Below, piece by piece: positions 55,836 to 64,000 of a DNA stretch of 64,000 nt. This DNA is from Stutzerimonas urumqiensis. GTDB lineage: Bacteria; Pseudomonadota; Gammaproteobacteria; Pseudomonadales; Pseudomonadaceae. Position numbers and translations under genes: made by a program. Positions within the stretch are counted from its first letter, which is position 1. Each line of letters begins with the position of its first letter. Below the pieces are notes generated by a model. The model saw nothing but the letters and a program-made list of their open reading frames with translations, was not told where the DNA came from and ran no database searches. The stretch is from positions 248,001-312,000 of the forward strand of contig NZ_RBZQ01000003.1 in the NCBI RefSeq assembly GCF_003640395.1, in the 5' to 3' direction.

Positions 55836-56717
55836 ATGATCTTCGATATTCCCATCCAGGCCTTTCTCGGCCAGCTGTTGATCGGCCTGATCAACGGCTC
55901 GTTCTACGCCATGCTCAGCCTCGGGCTGGCGATCATCTTCGGCCTGCTGAACGTCATCAACTTCGCCCACGGCGCGCAGTACATGGTCGGCGCCTTCGTC
56001 GGCTACCTGCTGCTGACCTGGTTCGGCATCGGTTACTGGCCGGCGCTGCTGCTGGCGCCGCTGGTGGTGGGGCTGGCGGGCATGCTGGTCGAACGACTCG
56101 CCCTGTCGCGCCTGTACGACCTCGATCACCTCTACGGCCTGCTCTTCACCTTCGGGCTGGCGCTGGTGCTGGAAGGGGCGTTCCGCTACTGGTTCGGCGC
56201 GTCGGGCAAGCCCTACGCCACGCCGGAGGCGCTGTCGGGCGGCTACAACCTGGGCTTCATGTTCCTGCCCAAGTACCGCGGCTGGGTGGTGGTGGCCTCG
56301 CTGATCGTCTGCATCGGCACCTGGCTGCTGATCGAGAAGACGCGGCTCGGCGCCTACCTGCGCGCGGCGAAGGAGAACCCCACGCTGGTGCGCGCCTTCG
56401 GCATCAACGTGCCGCTGCTGCTGACGCTCACCTACGGGCTGGGTGCCGGCCTCGCGGGCTTCGCCGGCATCCTCGCCGCGCCGATCTACCAGGTCAGCCC
56501 GCTGATGGGCACCAACCTGATCATCGTCGTCTTCGCGGTGGTGGTGGTCGGCGGCATGGGCTCGATCCTCGGCGCGATCATCACCGGCTACATGCTCGGC
56601 ATCCTCGAAGGGCTGACCAAGGTGTTCTACCCCGAGGCGTCGAACATCGTCATTTTCGTCATCATGGCGATCATCCTGCTGGTCCGCCCGGCAGGTCTGA
56701 TGGGGAGGGAGGCCTGA
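55836..56717 (+). CDS. HAAT-family ABC transporter permease (LivH type)
   Basis: 293 residues, eight or so membrane segments. LivH features: LIGLINGSFYAMLSLGLAIIFGLLNVINFAHG near residue 13 and VVVVGGMGSILGAIITGYMLGILEG near 235. It starts 3 bases after the livF-type gene. Forms the channel with the LivM-type subunit. Confidence 0.91.
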   Translation: MIFDIPIQAFLGQLLIGLINGSFYAMLSLGLAIIFGLLNVINFAHGAQYMVGAFVGYLLLTWFGIGYWPALLLAPLVVGLAGMLVERLALSRLYDLDHLYGLLFTFGLALVLEGAFRYWFGASGKPYATPEALSGGYNLGFMFLPKYRGWVVVASLIVCIGTWLLIEKTRLGAYLRAAKENPTLVRAFGINVPLLLTLTYGLGAGLAGFAGILAAPIYQVSPLMGTNLIIVVFAVVVVGGMGSILGAIITGYMLGILEGLTKVFYPEASNIVIFVIMAIILLVRPAGLMGREA

Positions 56718-56718
56718 C

Positions 56719-57738
56719 ATGGCCGCGATCATGACCACGACCACCCGCTCACGCCGCCGCAAGGCGATCAACGCCGAAACCGTGCTGATCGCCCTTGGCG
56801 TGCTCGCACTGGTGCTGGCGCCGCTGTACGTCTACCCGGTGTTCCTGATGAAGGTGCTGTGCTTCGCGCTGTTCGCCTGCGCCTTCAACCTGCTGCTCGG
56901 CTACACCGGCATCCTCTCGTTCGGCCATGCCGCCTTCTTCGGAGGCGCGGCCTATTTCACCGCGCATGCGGTCAAGGAATGGGGCCTGACGCCCGAGCTC
57001 GGCATCCTCGTCGGGGTGGCGGGCGCGGCCGTGCTGGGCCTGGTGATCGGGTTCCTGGCCATCCGCCGGCAGGGCATCTACTCGACGATGATCACCCTCG
57101 CCCTGGCGCAGATGTTTTTCTTCTTCTGCCTGCAAGCGCCCTTCACCCACGGCGAGGACGGCATCCAGGGCGTGCCGCGCGGCCATCTGTTCGGGCTGAT
57201 CGACCTGTCCGAGTCGATGAACATGTACTTCTTCGTGCTGGCGGTGTTCCTGCTCGGTCTGCTGGCGATCTGGCGCATCGTCAACTCGCCGTTCGGGATG
57301 ATCCTCAAGTCGGTGCGCGAGAACGAGAGCCGCGCCATTTCCCTCGGCTATTCGGTGCGCCGCTACAAGCTGGCGGCATTCGTGATGTCCGCGGCGCTCA
57401 CCGGGCTCGCCGGCGGGCTGAAGGCGATCGTCTTCCAGTTCGCGACGCTCACCGACGTGAGCTGGCACATGTCCGGCGAGGTGGTGCTGATGACGCTGCT
57501 CGGCGGTATCGGCACGCTGATCGGGCCGATCTTCGGCGCCGCCTTCGTCACCACGCTGAGCAACTACTTCGCGACCTCGCAGCTGCCGGTGACGCTGGTG
57601 ACCGGCGTGATCTTCATGGTCTGCGTGCTGGTCTTCCGCCGCGGCGTGATCGGCGAGTTCTATGCGTCGCGGCTGGGGCGCCGGCTGAGCCAGCCGAAGA
57701 CCGAGCACTGCGCCGAGGACGAGCCGCCGCGTAGCTGA
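56719..57738 (+). CDS. HAAT-family ABC transporter permease (LivM type)
   Basis: 339 residues with eight to ten membrane segments. LivM features: FALFACAFNLLLGYTGILSFGHAAFFGG, ILKSVRENESRAISLGYSVRRYKLAAFV and GEVVLMTLLGGIGTLIGPIFGAAF. It starts one base after the livH-type stop. Last gene of the importer operon; two hairpins follow. Confidence 0.91.
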   Translation: MAAIMTTTTRSRRRKAINAETVLIALGVLALVLAPLYVYPVFLMKVLCFALFACAFNLLLGYTGILSFGHAAFFGGAAYFTAHAVKEWGLTPELGILVGVAGAAVLGLVIGFLAIRRQGIYSTMITLALAQMFFFFCLQAPFTHGEDGIQGVPRGHLFGLIDLSESMNMYFFVLAVFLLGLLAIWRIVNSPFGMILKSVRENESRAISLGYSVRRYKLAAFVMSAALTGLAGGLKAIVFQFATLTDVSWHMSGEVVLMTLLGGIGTLIGPIFGAAFVTTLSNYFATSQLPVTLVTGVIFMVCVLVFRRGVIGEFYASRLGRRLSQPKTEHCAEDEPPRS

Positions 57739-57745
57739 CCGGGCC

Positions 57746-57801
57746 ACTCGCCACGCCTGGCCGGCCTGGCGAGTCCCGGCACTTCAGCGTTGTGCCGGGA
57801 C
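57746..57801. terminator. Two adjacent hairpins between the ABC importer and the parA-like gene
   Basis: ACTCGCCA (57746-57753) pairs with TGGCGAGT (57767-57774), and the next stem GTCCCGGCA (57773-57781) pairs with TGCCGGGAC (57793-57801). Convergent genes flank them. No T-runs, so efficiency is uncertain. Confidence 0.5.
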
Positions 57802-57809
57802 ACAGCCGA

Positions 57810-58583
57810 TCATGCGGCGCCTTCGAGGTGGCCGTGCAGATCGACGAACTGCTGGGTCAGCTTGTGCCGCGGATCGAAATGAATCAGCGGCATGCAGACC
57901 TGGTGCGACTCGCGCATGCGCACCGAGCTCATCAGGTATACCGGCAACACCGGCAGGCCTTCGGCGAACAGCTCGTCGATCATCTGTTGCGGTAGCGCGG
58001 CGCGCGGCTGGAACTGGTTGACCACGATGCCCTCGACCACCAGGGCCTCGTTGTGGTCCTCCTGCAACTCCTCGATCTCATCGAGCAGGCTGTACAGCGC
58101 CTGACGGGAGAAGCTGTCGCAATCGAACGGAATCAGGCAGCGGTCGGCGGCGATCAAGGCCGAGACGGTGAAGAAGTTCAGCGCCGGCGGCGTGTCCAGG
58201 TAGATGCGCTCGTAGTCCCCGGCGAGGCCATCGAGCAACTTCTTCAGCTTGTTGATCTTGTGCTTGGCTTCGAGCTTGGGTTGCAGGTCCGCCAGCTCGG
58301 CGGTCGCGGCGATCAGGTGAAGGTTGTCGAAACGGGTCTCGCTGATCGGTGGCCGGGCCTTCTTGCCGGCCGCGCCGCCGGCGAGCACCTGCTTGAAGAA
58401 ATCGGCGATGCCGGTCGGCAGGTCATCGCCGGTCAGTCCCGTCAGGTAGTGGCTGGAATTCCCCTGGGCGTCGAGGTCGATCAGCAACGTGCGATACCCC
58501 TGCGCGGCGCTCACGGCGGCCAGGTTGCAGGCGATGCTCGACTTGCCGACACCCCCCTTCTGATTGAACACGACCCGTCGCAT
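57810..58583 (-). CDS. Orphan ParA/MinD-superfamily ATPase
   Basis: 257 residues. Deviant Walker A KGGVGKSS (9-16) with the signature lysine, second motif LLIDLDAQGNSS, and DTPPALNFFTVSAL as Walker B/switch. The alpha/beta ATPase closest to ParA/Soj proteins of the plasmid and chromosome type. No parB-like gene, no parS cluster and no secretion or chemotaxis genes lie next to it, so it is not a standard segregation system. It could position another cellular cargo; nothing nearby says which. Confidence 0.85.
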   Translation of the reverse strand: MRRVVFNQKGGVGKSSIACNLAAVSAAQGYRTLLIDLDAQGNSSHYLTGLTGDDLPTGIADFFKQVLAGGAAGKKARPPISETRFDNLHLIAATAELADLQPKLEAKHKINKLKKLLDGLAGDYERIYLDTPPALNFFTVSALIAADRCLIPFDCDSFSRQALYSLLDEIEELQEDHNEALVVEGIVVNQFQPRAALPQQMIDELFAEGLPVLPVYLMSSVRMRESHQVCMPLIHFDPRHKLTQQFVDLHGHLEGAA

Positions 58584-58670
58584 GCCTTGGCTCCCTTCTG
58601 TTCGGACTGACCGAGTCTATACGGCATTCGGTGACAGGGCGGCGATGCGGGCCGGCCGCGCGCTTTTCGC

Positions 58671-59591
58671 TCAGGCCAATTCCAACACTTCGGGCCGCTG
58701 CGGTGGCGAGTCCTCGGGCTGTGGCTCGACCGGCGTCGTCAATCGCACAGCCCAGAGCGAAGCCAGCACCAGCAAGACGCCGCCGACCCAGCCGAGCCAG
58801 CCAAGCCGCTCATCCAGCCAGAGCGAGGCGAACAGCGCGCCGAACAAGGGCTCGGTGCCCATCAGCATCGAGACCCGGGTCGCGCTGCTGTGGCGCAGCG
58901 CGAAATTCTGCGCGAAGAAGGCCAGCAGCGTGGCGAACACCACCAGGTAGATCACCGCCAGCCAGAAGGCGCCGCTCGCCGGTGGCAGGGGCAGCCCGCC
59001 CGGCAACAGCAAGCCGAGCGTCAGGCAGCCGGTGGCGACGAAACCGCTCTGCACCGCGGTCAGCGCCAGCGCAGAAATTTGCCGCCCCGCCATGAGCCGC
59101 TGGGTCATGCAGACGAAAAACGCCCGCAGCAGCGCTGCGCCCAGCATCAGGCCATCACCGAGTCCGAGGCTGACGACCACGCCACCGGTGAGCAGCCATA
59201 CGCCGAGGACCGCCACGCCGCACGCCAGCATCAACAGGGCGCGCGGGCGACGCCCGAACACCAGCCACTCGACCAGCGGCGTGAGCAGCACGCAGGTACT
59301 GATGAGAAAGGCCGCGTTGCTCGCCGTGGTCAGCAGCACGCCGTAGGTTTCACAGAGGAAGATCGCCAGCAGCAGCGCACCGAGCGGCAAGCCCGGCCGC
59401 AGGGCTGCCCGCCCCTGCCCGCGCAACGTCGGCAGCAAGAGCAGGAAGGTCAGGCCAAAGCGTGCCGCGATGAACCCCAGCACCGGGTAGAAGGCCAGCG
59501 CCTGCTTGGCCACCGCATAGCTGCTGCCCCAGACGATCGCCACCAGGAGCAGCGCCAGCTCGGCGGCCTGTCGGGTTCCAATCGATGCCAT
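58671..59591 (-). CDS. EamA-type DMT family permease
   Basis: 306 residues from ATG 59591 (GGAG six bases upstream). Ten hydrophobic segments arranged as two EamA repeats, beginning with LALLLVAIVWGSSYAVAKQAL; the second repeat has MLMGTEPLFGALFASLWLDERLGWLGWVGG. The family exports metabolites or amino acids. The divergent LysR gene suggests substrate-responsive control. Substrate unknown. Confidence 0.87.
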   Translation of the reverse strand: MASIGTRQAAELALLLVAIVWGSSYAVAKQALAFYPVLGFIAARFGLTFLLLLPTLRGQGRAALRPGLPLGALLLAIFLCETYGVLLTTASNAAFLISTCVLLTPLVEWLVFGRRPRALLMLACGVAVLGVWLLTGGVVVSLGLGDGLMLGAALLRAFFVCMTQRLMAGRQISALALTAVQSGFVATGCLTLGLLLPGGLPLPPASGAFWLAVIYLVVFATLLAFFAQNFALRHSSATRVSMLMGTEPLFGALFASLWLDERLGWLGWVGGVLLVLASLWAVRLTTPVEPQPEDSPPQRPEVLELA

Positions 59592-59618
59592 CTCACACTC
59601 CGCAGGAAAGGTCGCTGC

Positions 59619-59632
59619 GTACATTGTCGTAC
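59619..59632. promoter_or_regulatory. GTAC-N6-GTAC palindrome in the DMT/LysR divergent region
   Basis: GTAC ATTGTC GTAC lies midway between the divergent starts and overlaps the -35 of the lysR promoter. A plausible LysR-type binding site for autorepression and for control of the exporter gene. Confidence 0.4.
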
Positions 59633-59652
59633 CTTGCCTGCACCGCGATAAT
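59624..59652 (+). promoter_or_regulatory. Candidate sigma70 promoter for the LysR gene
   Basis: TTGTCG (59624-59629), 17 bases, GATAAT (59647-59652), 30 bases before the start codon. Confidence 0.42.
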
Positions 59653-59681
59653 CCAGCGCTCTGGAAAAGGACTTGTGCGCA

Positions 59682-60596
59682 ATGGGAACAGACGAAAGCA
59701 CTACGCTCTTGCCGGGGCTGGCCGTGCTCGTGCGCGTCGTGGAGAGCGGCAGCTTTTCCGAAGCGGCGCGCCAGCTCGGCAGCACGGCGTCCGCCGTCAG
59801 CCGCCAGATCGCACGGCTGGAGCGGCACCTGTCGCTGCGCCTGCTGGAACGCACCACCCGCAAGCTGCGCCTGACCGATGCCGGCGAAGAGGTCTATCGC
59901 CATGCCCGCGAGCTGGTGCAGGCGGCGCAGGCGGCGGTGGCCGTGGGTGAGCGGATGATGCAAAGCCCGCAGGGGCGCGTGCGGCTGAGCGTGCCAAAGG
60001 CGCTCGGCCGCTTCATGATCAACCCGCTGCTACCGGGGTTTCTGCGCCGCTACCCGGATGTGGATCTGGAAGTGCGCCTGAGCGACCAGCTGCCGGACCT
60101 GATCGCCGAGCGCTTCGACCTGGTGATCCAGGTCGGCGACCGCCCACCGGAAGGCCTGGCCGGTCGACCGATCACCCAGGTGCGCCAGCTGCTTTGCGCC
60201 AGCCCGGCCTATCTCGCCGAACGCGGCGAGCCGCGCCATCCGCAAGACCTGTTACGGCACAGCTGCCTGTTCCTCGCCGAAACGGCGGACGACCACCGCT
60301 GGCATTTCAGCCGCGACGGCGAACAGCAGGTGGTGGCGGTCAGGGGGCGCTATGCCTGCAATCACAGCGAAGCGCGGCTGTTGCTGGCGTGCGAGGGCTT
60401 CGGCATCACCTGCCTGCCGCACTTCACCGCCGCCGAAGCGCTGGCCTCCGGCGCGCTCAGGACGGTGCTCGGCGACTGGCGCTACACAGGCTCCTACCAG
60501 GGCGCCGCCTGGCTGCTGTGGCGCCCGAACCGCCAGCTGCCGCCGAGCATGCGCGTCTTGATCGACTACCTGGCGCAGCAGCTCGGCGAGGCGTGA
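59682..60596 (+). CDS. LysR-family transcriptional regulator
   Basis: 304 residues from ATG 59682; a TTG nine bases upstream is in frame but less likely. The N-terminal winged HTH (about 10-65) has ESGSFSEAARQLGSTASAVSRQIARLERHLSLRLLERTTR. The effector domain follows (RVRLSVPKALGRFMINPLLPGFLRRYPDVDLEV), in the CrgA-like branch. It probably controls the divergent DMT exporter gene. Its stop lies 4 bases from the convergent thyA stop. Confidence 0.9.
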   Translation: MGTDESTTLLPGLAVLVRVVESGSFSEAARQLGSTASAVSRQIARLERHLSLRLLERTTRKLRLTDAGEEVYRHARELVQAAQAAVAVGERMMQSPQGRVRLSVPKALGRFMINPLLPGFLRRYPDVDLEVRLSDQLPDLIAERFDLVIQVGDRPPEGLAGRPITQVRQLLCASPAYLAERGEPRHPQDLLRHSCLFLAETADDHRWHFSRDGEQQVVAVRGRYACNHSEARLLLACEGFGITCLPHFTAAEALASGALRTVLGDWRYTGSYQGAAWLLWRPNRQLPPSMRVLIDYLAQQLGEA

Positions 60597-60600
60597 ACGA

Positions 60601-61395
60601 TCAAACCGCGACCGGCGCCTTGATGTGCGGGTGGGCCTGGTAGCCGACCAGTTCGAAATCCTCGAAGCGGAAGGCGAACAGGTCCTTCACGTCCGGGTTC
60701 AGCTTCATCGTCGGCAGCGGCAGTGGCTGGCGCGAGAGCTGGAGGTCGGTCTGCTCGAGGTGGTTGGCGTAGAGATGACAGTCGCCACCCGTCCAGATGA
60801 ACTCGCCCGGCGCCAGGTCGCAGACCTGCGCCACCATCAAGGTCAGCAGCGCGTAGCTGGCGATGTTGAAGGGCACGCCGAGGAAGATGTCCGCCGAGCG
60901 CTGGTACAGCTGGCAGGAGAGCTTGCCGTCGGCGACATAGAACTGGAACAGCGCATGGCACGGCGGCAGCGCCATCTGGTCGACCAGGGCCGGGTTCCAG
61001 GCCGAGACGATCAGCCGGCGCGAATCCGGGTTCTTCTTGATCATCTCGACGAGCTTGGCGATCTGGTCGATCGACTCGCCGTTCGGCGCCGGCCAGCTGC
61101 GCCACTGGTAGCCGTAGACGGGGCCGAGCTCGCCCTGCTCGTCCGCCCATTCGTCCCAGATCGAGACGCCATTTTCCTTCAGATAGCGGATGTTGGTCTC
61201 GCCCTTCAGGAACCACAGCAGCTCGTGAATGATGGATTTGAGGTGGCACTTCTTGGTCGTGACCAGCGGGAAGCCGTCGGCCAGGTCGAAGCGCATCTGG
61301 TAGCCGAATACCGAGTAGGTCCCGGTGCCGGTGCGGTCGCTCTTGAAGGTGCCGTGCTCGCGCACGTGGCGCATGAGGTCGAGGTACTGTTTCAT
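60601..61395 (-). CDS. thyA: Thymidylate synthase
   Basis: 264 residues, E. coli length. The catalytic Cys is in [12 protein letters not shown]; the RxxxR-type phosphate region [39 protein letters not shown] and the DCHLYANH segment (which binds dUMP) are intact. It methylates dUMP with methylene-THF, the partner of folA. Downstream of lgt with a 34-base gap, the common lgt-thyA order. Confidence 0.97.
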   Translation of the reverse strand: MKQYLDLMRHVREHGTFKSDRTGTGTYSVFGYQMRFDLADGFPLVTTKKCHLKSIIHELLWFLKGETNIRYLKENGVSIWDEWADEQGELGPVYGYQWRSWPAPNGESIDQIAKLVEMIKKNPDSRRLIVSAWNPALVDQMALPPCHALFQFYVADGKLSCQLYQRSADIFLGVPFNIASYALLTLMVAQVCDLAPGEFIWTGGDCHLYANHLEQTDLQLSRQPLPLPTMKLNPDVKDLFAFRFEDFELVGYQAHPHIKAPVAV

Positions 61396-61429
61396 CGGTC
61401 GTTCCGGTGATGAACGGCCGCGATCGCCA

Positions 61430-62230
61430 TCAGGCGACCGCCCGCCGTGGGTTGTGACGATAGGCCCAGACCATCATGGCGGCCCCTCCGAAGATCATGG
61501 GCAGGCACAGCAGCTGACCCATCGTCAGCCAGCCGAACGCCAGGTAGCCGAGCTGCGGGTCCGGTACGCGGACGAACTCGACGATGAAGCGGAACACGCC
61601 GTAGCAGACGGCGAACAGCCCGGAGACGGCCATCGTCGGGCGCGGCTTGCTCGAATAGACCCACAGGATCAGGAACAGCGCGACGCCTTCGAGCGCGAAC
61701 TGGTAGAGCTGCGACGGGTGCCGCGGCAGCTGCGAGGGATCGGTCGGGAAGATCATCGCCCACGGCAGGTCGGTGGCCTTGCCCCACAGCTCGGCGTTGA
61801 TGAAGTTGCCGATCCGACCGGCGCCCAGGCCGATCGGCACGAACGGCGCGATGAAATCCATCAGCTCGAAGAAGGACTTGCCGTTGCGTCGGGCGAAAAT
61901 CCAGGTGCACAACAGCACGCCGAGCAGGCCGCCATGGAAGGACATGCCGCCCTTCCACACCTGGAAGATCAGCGTCGGGTCGTTGACATAGGCAGCCAGG
62001 TCGTAGAACAGCACGTAGCCGAGGCGCCCGCCGACGATCACGCCCATCGCCACCCAGAACACCAGGTCGGAGAGCTTCTCGCGGCTCCAGCTCGGGTCGA
62101 ACGCATGCAGCCGCCGCGCCGCCAGCCACCAGGCGCCGCCAATGCCGATGAGGTACATCAGGCCGTACCAGTGAATCTGCAAGGGTCCCAGCGAAACGGC
62201 GACCGGATCGATGTTCGGGTAGGGCAGCAT
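61430..62230 (-). CDS. lgt: Prolipoprotein diacylglyceryl transferase
   Basis: 266 residues with seven membrane segments. Lgt signature: [18 protein letters not shown] (containing the conserved Arg and the catalytic region) and [20 protein letters not shown] (conserved His). It transfers diacylglycerol from phosphatidylglycerol to the lipobox Cys of prolipoproteins in the inner membrane. Lies between the TSUP gene and thyA on the same strand. Confidence 0.97.
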   Translation of the reverse strand: MLPYPNIDPVAVSLGPLQIHWYGLMYLIGIGGAWWLAARRLHAFDPSWSREKLSDLVFWVAMGVIVGGRLGYVLFYDLAAYVNDPTLIFQVWKGGMSFHGGLLGVLLCTWIFARRNGKSFFELMDFIAPFVPIGLGAGRIGNFINAELWGKATDLPWAMIFPTDPSQLPRHPSQLYQFALEGVALFLILWVYSSKPRPTMAVSGLFAVCYGVFRFIVEFVRVPDPQLGYLAFGWLTMGQLLCLPMIFGGAAMMVWAYRHNPRRAVA

Positions 62231-62239
62231 CGAGGTTCC

Positions 62240-63022
62240 TCAGATCAGGAAGTTGAGACCGACGCCCAGCAGCAGCAAGGCGAACAGACGCTTGAGCACG
62301 CGGGGCGACAGGCGATGGGCCAGTCGCGCACCGAAACGGGCGAAGAACATGCTGGTCAGTGCGATGCCGACCATCGCCGGCAGGTAGACGTAACCCAGGC
62401 TCCACTCGGGCAGATCGTCGTGGCCCCAGCCGAGGTAGAGAAAGCTCAGCGCGCCGAACAGCGCGATCGGCATACCGGTCGCCGACGAGGTGGCGACCGC
62501 CTGCTGCATCGGCACGCTGCGCCAGGTCAGGAACGGCACGGTCAGCGAGCCGCCGCCGATGCCGAAGATCGCCGAGGCCCAGCCGATGACCACGCCCGCG
62601 ACGGTCAGGCCCGGCTTTCCGGGTACGTCGCGACTGGCCTTGGGCTTGTAGTCCAGCGCCATCTGCACCGCCATGACGATGGCGAACACGCCGATGATCT
62701 TCTGCAACATGGGGCCCTGGATGGTCGACGCGGTGAATGCGCCGATGGCCGTGCCGCCGACGATGCCGAGGGTCAGCCAGACGAACAGCGACCAGCGCAC
62801 GGCGCCCTTGCGGTGGTGCTCGCGCACCGAGTTGATCGAGGTGAAGACGATGGTGGCAAGCGAGGTCCCCACCGCCAGGTGGGTCAGCACCGAGGGGTCG
62901 ACGCCCTGCGCCGTGAAGCTGATGACCAGCACCGGCACGATGATCAGGCCGCCACCGACGCCGAAGAGCCCGGCCAGCACACCGGCACAGGCACCGAGGA
63001 CCAGGTAAAGCAGAAACTCCAT
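62240..63022 (-). CDS. TSUP family (TauE/SafE) sulfite exporter-like permease
   Basis: 260 residues from ATG 63022. Eight hydrophobic segments with two TauE/SafE repeats, both carrying the family FGVGGG (about 19-25) and FGIGGGSLTVPFL (about 148-160) motifs. Such proteins move sulfite, sulfoacetate or other sulfur-containing anions. It is just upstream of lgt; no sulfur metabolism genes are near. Confidence 0.88.
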   Translation of the reverse strand: MEFLLYLVLGACAGVLAGLFGVGGGLIIVPVLVISFTAQGVDPSVLTHLAVGTSLATIVFTSINSVREHHRKGAVRWSLFVWLTLGIVGGTAIGAFTASTIQGPMLQKIIGVFAIVMAVQMALDYKPKASRDVPGKPGLTVAGVVIGWASAIFGIGGGSLTVPFLTWRSVPMQQAVATSSATGMPIALFGALSFLYLGWGHDDLPEWSLGYVYLPAMVGIALTSMFFARFGARLAHRLSPRVLKRLFALLLLGVGLNFLI

Positions 63023-63151
63023 GAGCCGTCCCCCGGTAAAAAAGAAGCCGGCATGGTAGCCGAAAAAAGCGTGACCCGGCGCGGCACCCGGCGCTTGCCG
63101 TGCTGGCATCCGGCCGCTAGCCTGCCAGGACCGAGCCGAACGAGACAGCCC

Positions 63152-63892
63152 ATGTGCCTGATCGTATTCGCCTGGCGACCGGGCCATGACATGCCGCTGG
63201 TGGTCGCCAGCAACCGTGACGAATTCCACGCCCGCCCGACCGTCCCTCTCGCTCGCTGGGAGGACGCGCCGTCCATACGCGCCGGCCGCGACCTGGAAGC
63301 GGGCGGGACCTGGCTGGGCATCGACGACGACGGGCGTTTCGCGACGGTGACCAACGTCCGTGGCCCGGCACGAGCGCCGGGTGAACGCTCGCGCGGCGAG
63401 CTGCCCGAGCGGTTCCTGCGTGGCAACCTGTCGCCGGCCGACTACCTCGCCGATCTGGTCGACCAGACCCGCCGCTATGCGGGTTTCAATCTGCTGGTCG
63501 GCGACCGCGACACCCTGTGCTACTTCAATTCCGAAGAAGGCGTGCCACGGCCCCTTGAGCCCGGGCTGTACGGCCTGTGCAATGCGCGCCTCGACACGCC
63601 CTGGCCTAAGCTCGTGCAAGCCCGCGCCGGGCTGGAAGACGCCCTGAACGATCCGACCGACGATCGGCTGCTGGCGCTGCTGGCGGACCGGCAGCAAGCG
63701 GCCGACGGGCAGTTGCCGCAAACCGGGGTCACGGTCGATTGGGAGCGCGTGCTGTCCAGCATCTTCATCGCCGGACCGCTGTACGGCACACGCTCCAGCC
63801 TGGTCTTGCGGCGCGATGCCGAGGGCCGTTTCGAGGGGCTGGAGCGCCGCTTCGGTCCGAATGGTATCCCGCTCGGTGAAACCCGCTTGTAG
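63152..63892 (+). CDS. NRDE family protein (TANGO2-like, DUF833)
   Basis: 246 residues from ATG 63152. The defining NRDE segment is VVASNRDEFHARPT near residue 18, after the conserved MCLIVFAW start whose Cys2 is reminiscent of Ntn hydrolases; GRDLEAGGTWLGI and FATVTNVR follow. Animal TANGO2 has been linked to heme and lipid handling; bacterial members are uncharacterised. Confidence 0.9.
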   Translation: MCLIVFAWRPGHDMPLVVASNRDEFHARPTVPLARWEDAPSIRAGRDLEAGGTWLGIDDDGRFATVTNVRGPARAPGERSRGELPERFLRGNLSPADYLADLVDQTRRYAGFNLLVGDRDTLCYFNSEEGVPRPLEPGLYGLCNARLDTPWPKLVQARAGLEDALNDPTDDRLLALLADRQQAADGQLPQTGVTVDWERVLSSIFIAGPLYGTRSSLVLRRDAEGRFEGLERRFGPNGIPLGETRL

Positions 63893-63894
63893 CC

Positions 63895-64000
63895 TCAGCC
63901 CTTCACGGCAGCGGCCGGATTGATCATCCGCGTCAGGCCCAGCTTGCTCAGCGACAGCTGCAAGACGCTATGAATCACGTGCGGACTGTCGATGCGCATG
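63895..64000 (-). CDS. Unidentified protein, C-terminal end (partial)
   Basis: On the minus strand an open frame enters from the right edge and ends at TGA 63897-63895, two bases past the convergent NRDE stop. The visible 34 residues read ...RIDSPHVIHSVLQLSLSKLG then LTRMINPAAAVKG. Codon use is like the rest of the window and the frame is likely a real gene, but the piece is too short for a family call. Confidence 0.5.
   Translation of the reverse strand, partial: MRIDSPHVIHSVLQLSLSKLGLTRMINPAAAVKG

Overview
The window is high-GC DNA from a gammaproteobacterium, almost certainly a Pseudomonas sensu lato of the stutzeri type (Stutzerimonas). The evidence is gene order and protein character: proC-yggT-metX-metW-rdgB-hemW, trmB-thiG-thiS, mtgA-rpoH-ftsX-ftsE-ftsY, the M16 pair-rsmD, the laoRCBA alcohol oxidation cluster, coaD-fdx-ggt, mutM, ilvD, folA and thyA-lgt follow (in inverted numbering) the P. 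aeruginosa PA0342-PA0393 neighbourhood as I remember it. REP-type palindromes typical of Pseudomonas also occur between genes. I saw no rRNA, tRNA, CRISPR array, insertion sequence, prophage or integrase.

Layout. 1-7300: the end of proC, yggT, a dynamin-like GTPase, then a compact operon metX-metW-DUF4426-rdgB-hemW-DUF3392 for methionine synthesis, nucleotide sanitation and a heme chaperone. 7300-11050 (minus): DUF1329 protein, trmB, thiG, thiS, DUF423. 11100-19610: mtgA (plus), rpoH and ftsX-ftsE-ftsY (minus), two M16 proteases and rsmD (plus). 19646-25943: a YheT-type hydrolase, an exported protein that seems to start at CTG, and laoR divergent from laoC-laoB-laoA, with a perfect 16-bp palindrome in the promoter. 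26039-28662: coaD, ferredoxin, ggt. 28746-32645 (minus): a small membrane protein, mutM, msrA, msrB, a MOSC protein and an HDOD protein. 32780-34688: a DJ-1/PfpI protein and rlmI. 34755-42958: a secreted serine hydrolase, ilvD, a composite tandem repeat, an NCS2 permease, an FAD oxidoreductase, a YitT protein, a phosphoesterase and folA. 43107-49136: glpQ with a possible Pho box, a second (inverted) composite repeat array, and a CaiB-type CoA-transferase divergent from a tctCBA tripartite tricarboxylate transporter. 49219-52571: a DUF4282 protein and the DUF2868/DUF3482 membrane protein-GTPase pair. 53134-57738: a five-gene branched-chain-amino-acid-type ABC importer. 57810-63892: an orphan ParA, a DMT exporter divergent from a LysR regulator, thyA, lgt, a TSUP permease and an NRDE protein. 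A partial gene ends the window.

Most of the window is conserved core chromosome. The accessory or less understood parts are the lone dynamin-like GTPase, the secreted hydrolase, the CoA-transferase/tct cluster, the orphan ABC importer, the DUF2868/DUF3482 pair and the two mirror-image composite repeat arrays. The regulatory signals that stand out are an AlgU/sigmaE-like promoter before rpoH, the LaoR operator candidate, and a Pho-box-like repeat before glpQ. I did not find a convincing wholly new system; the best candidates for new biology are listed as findings.
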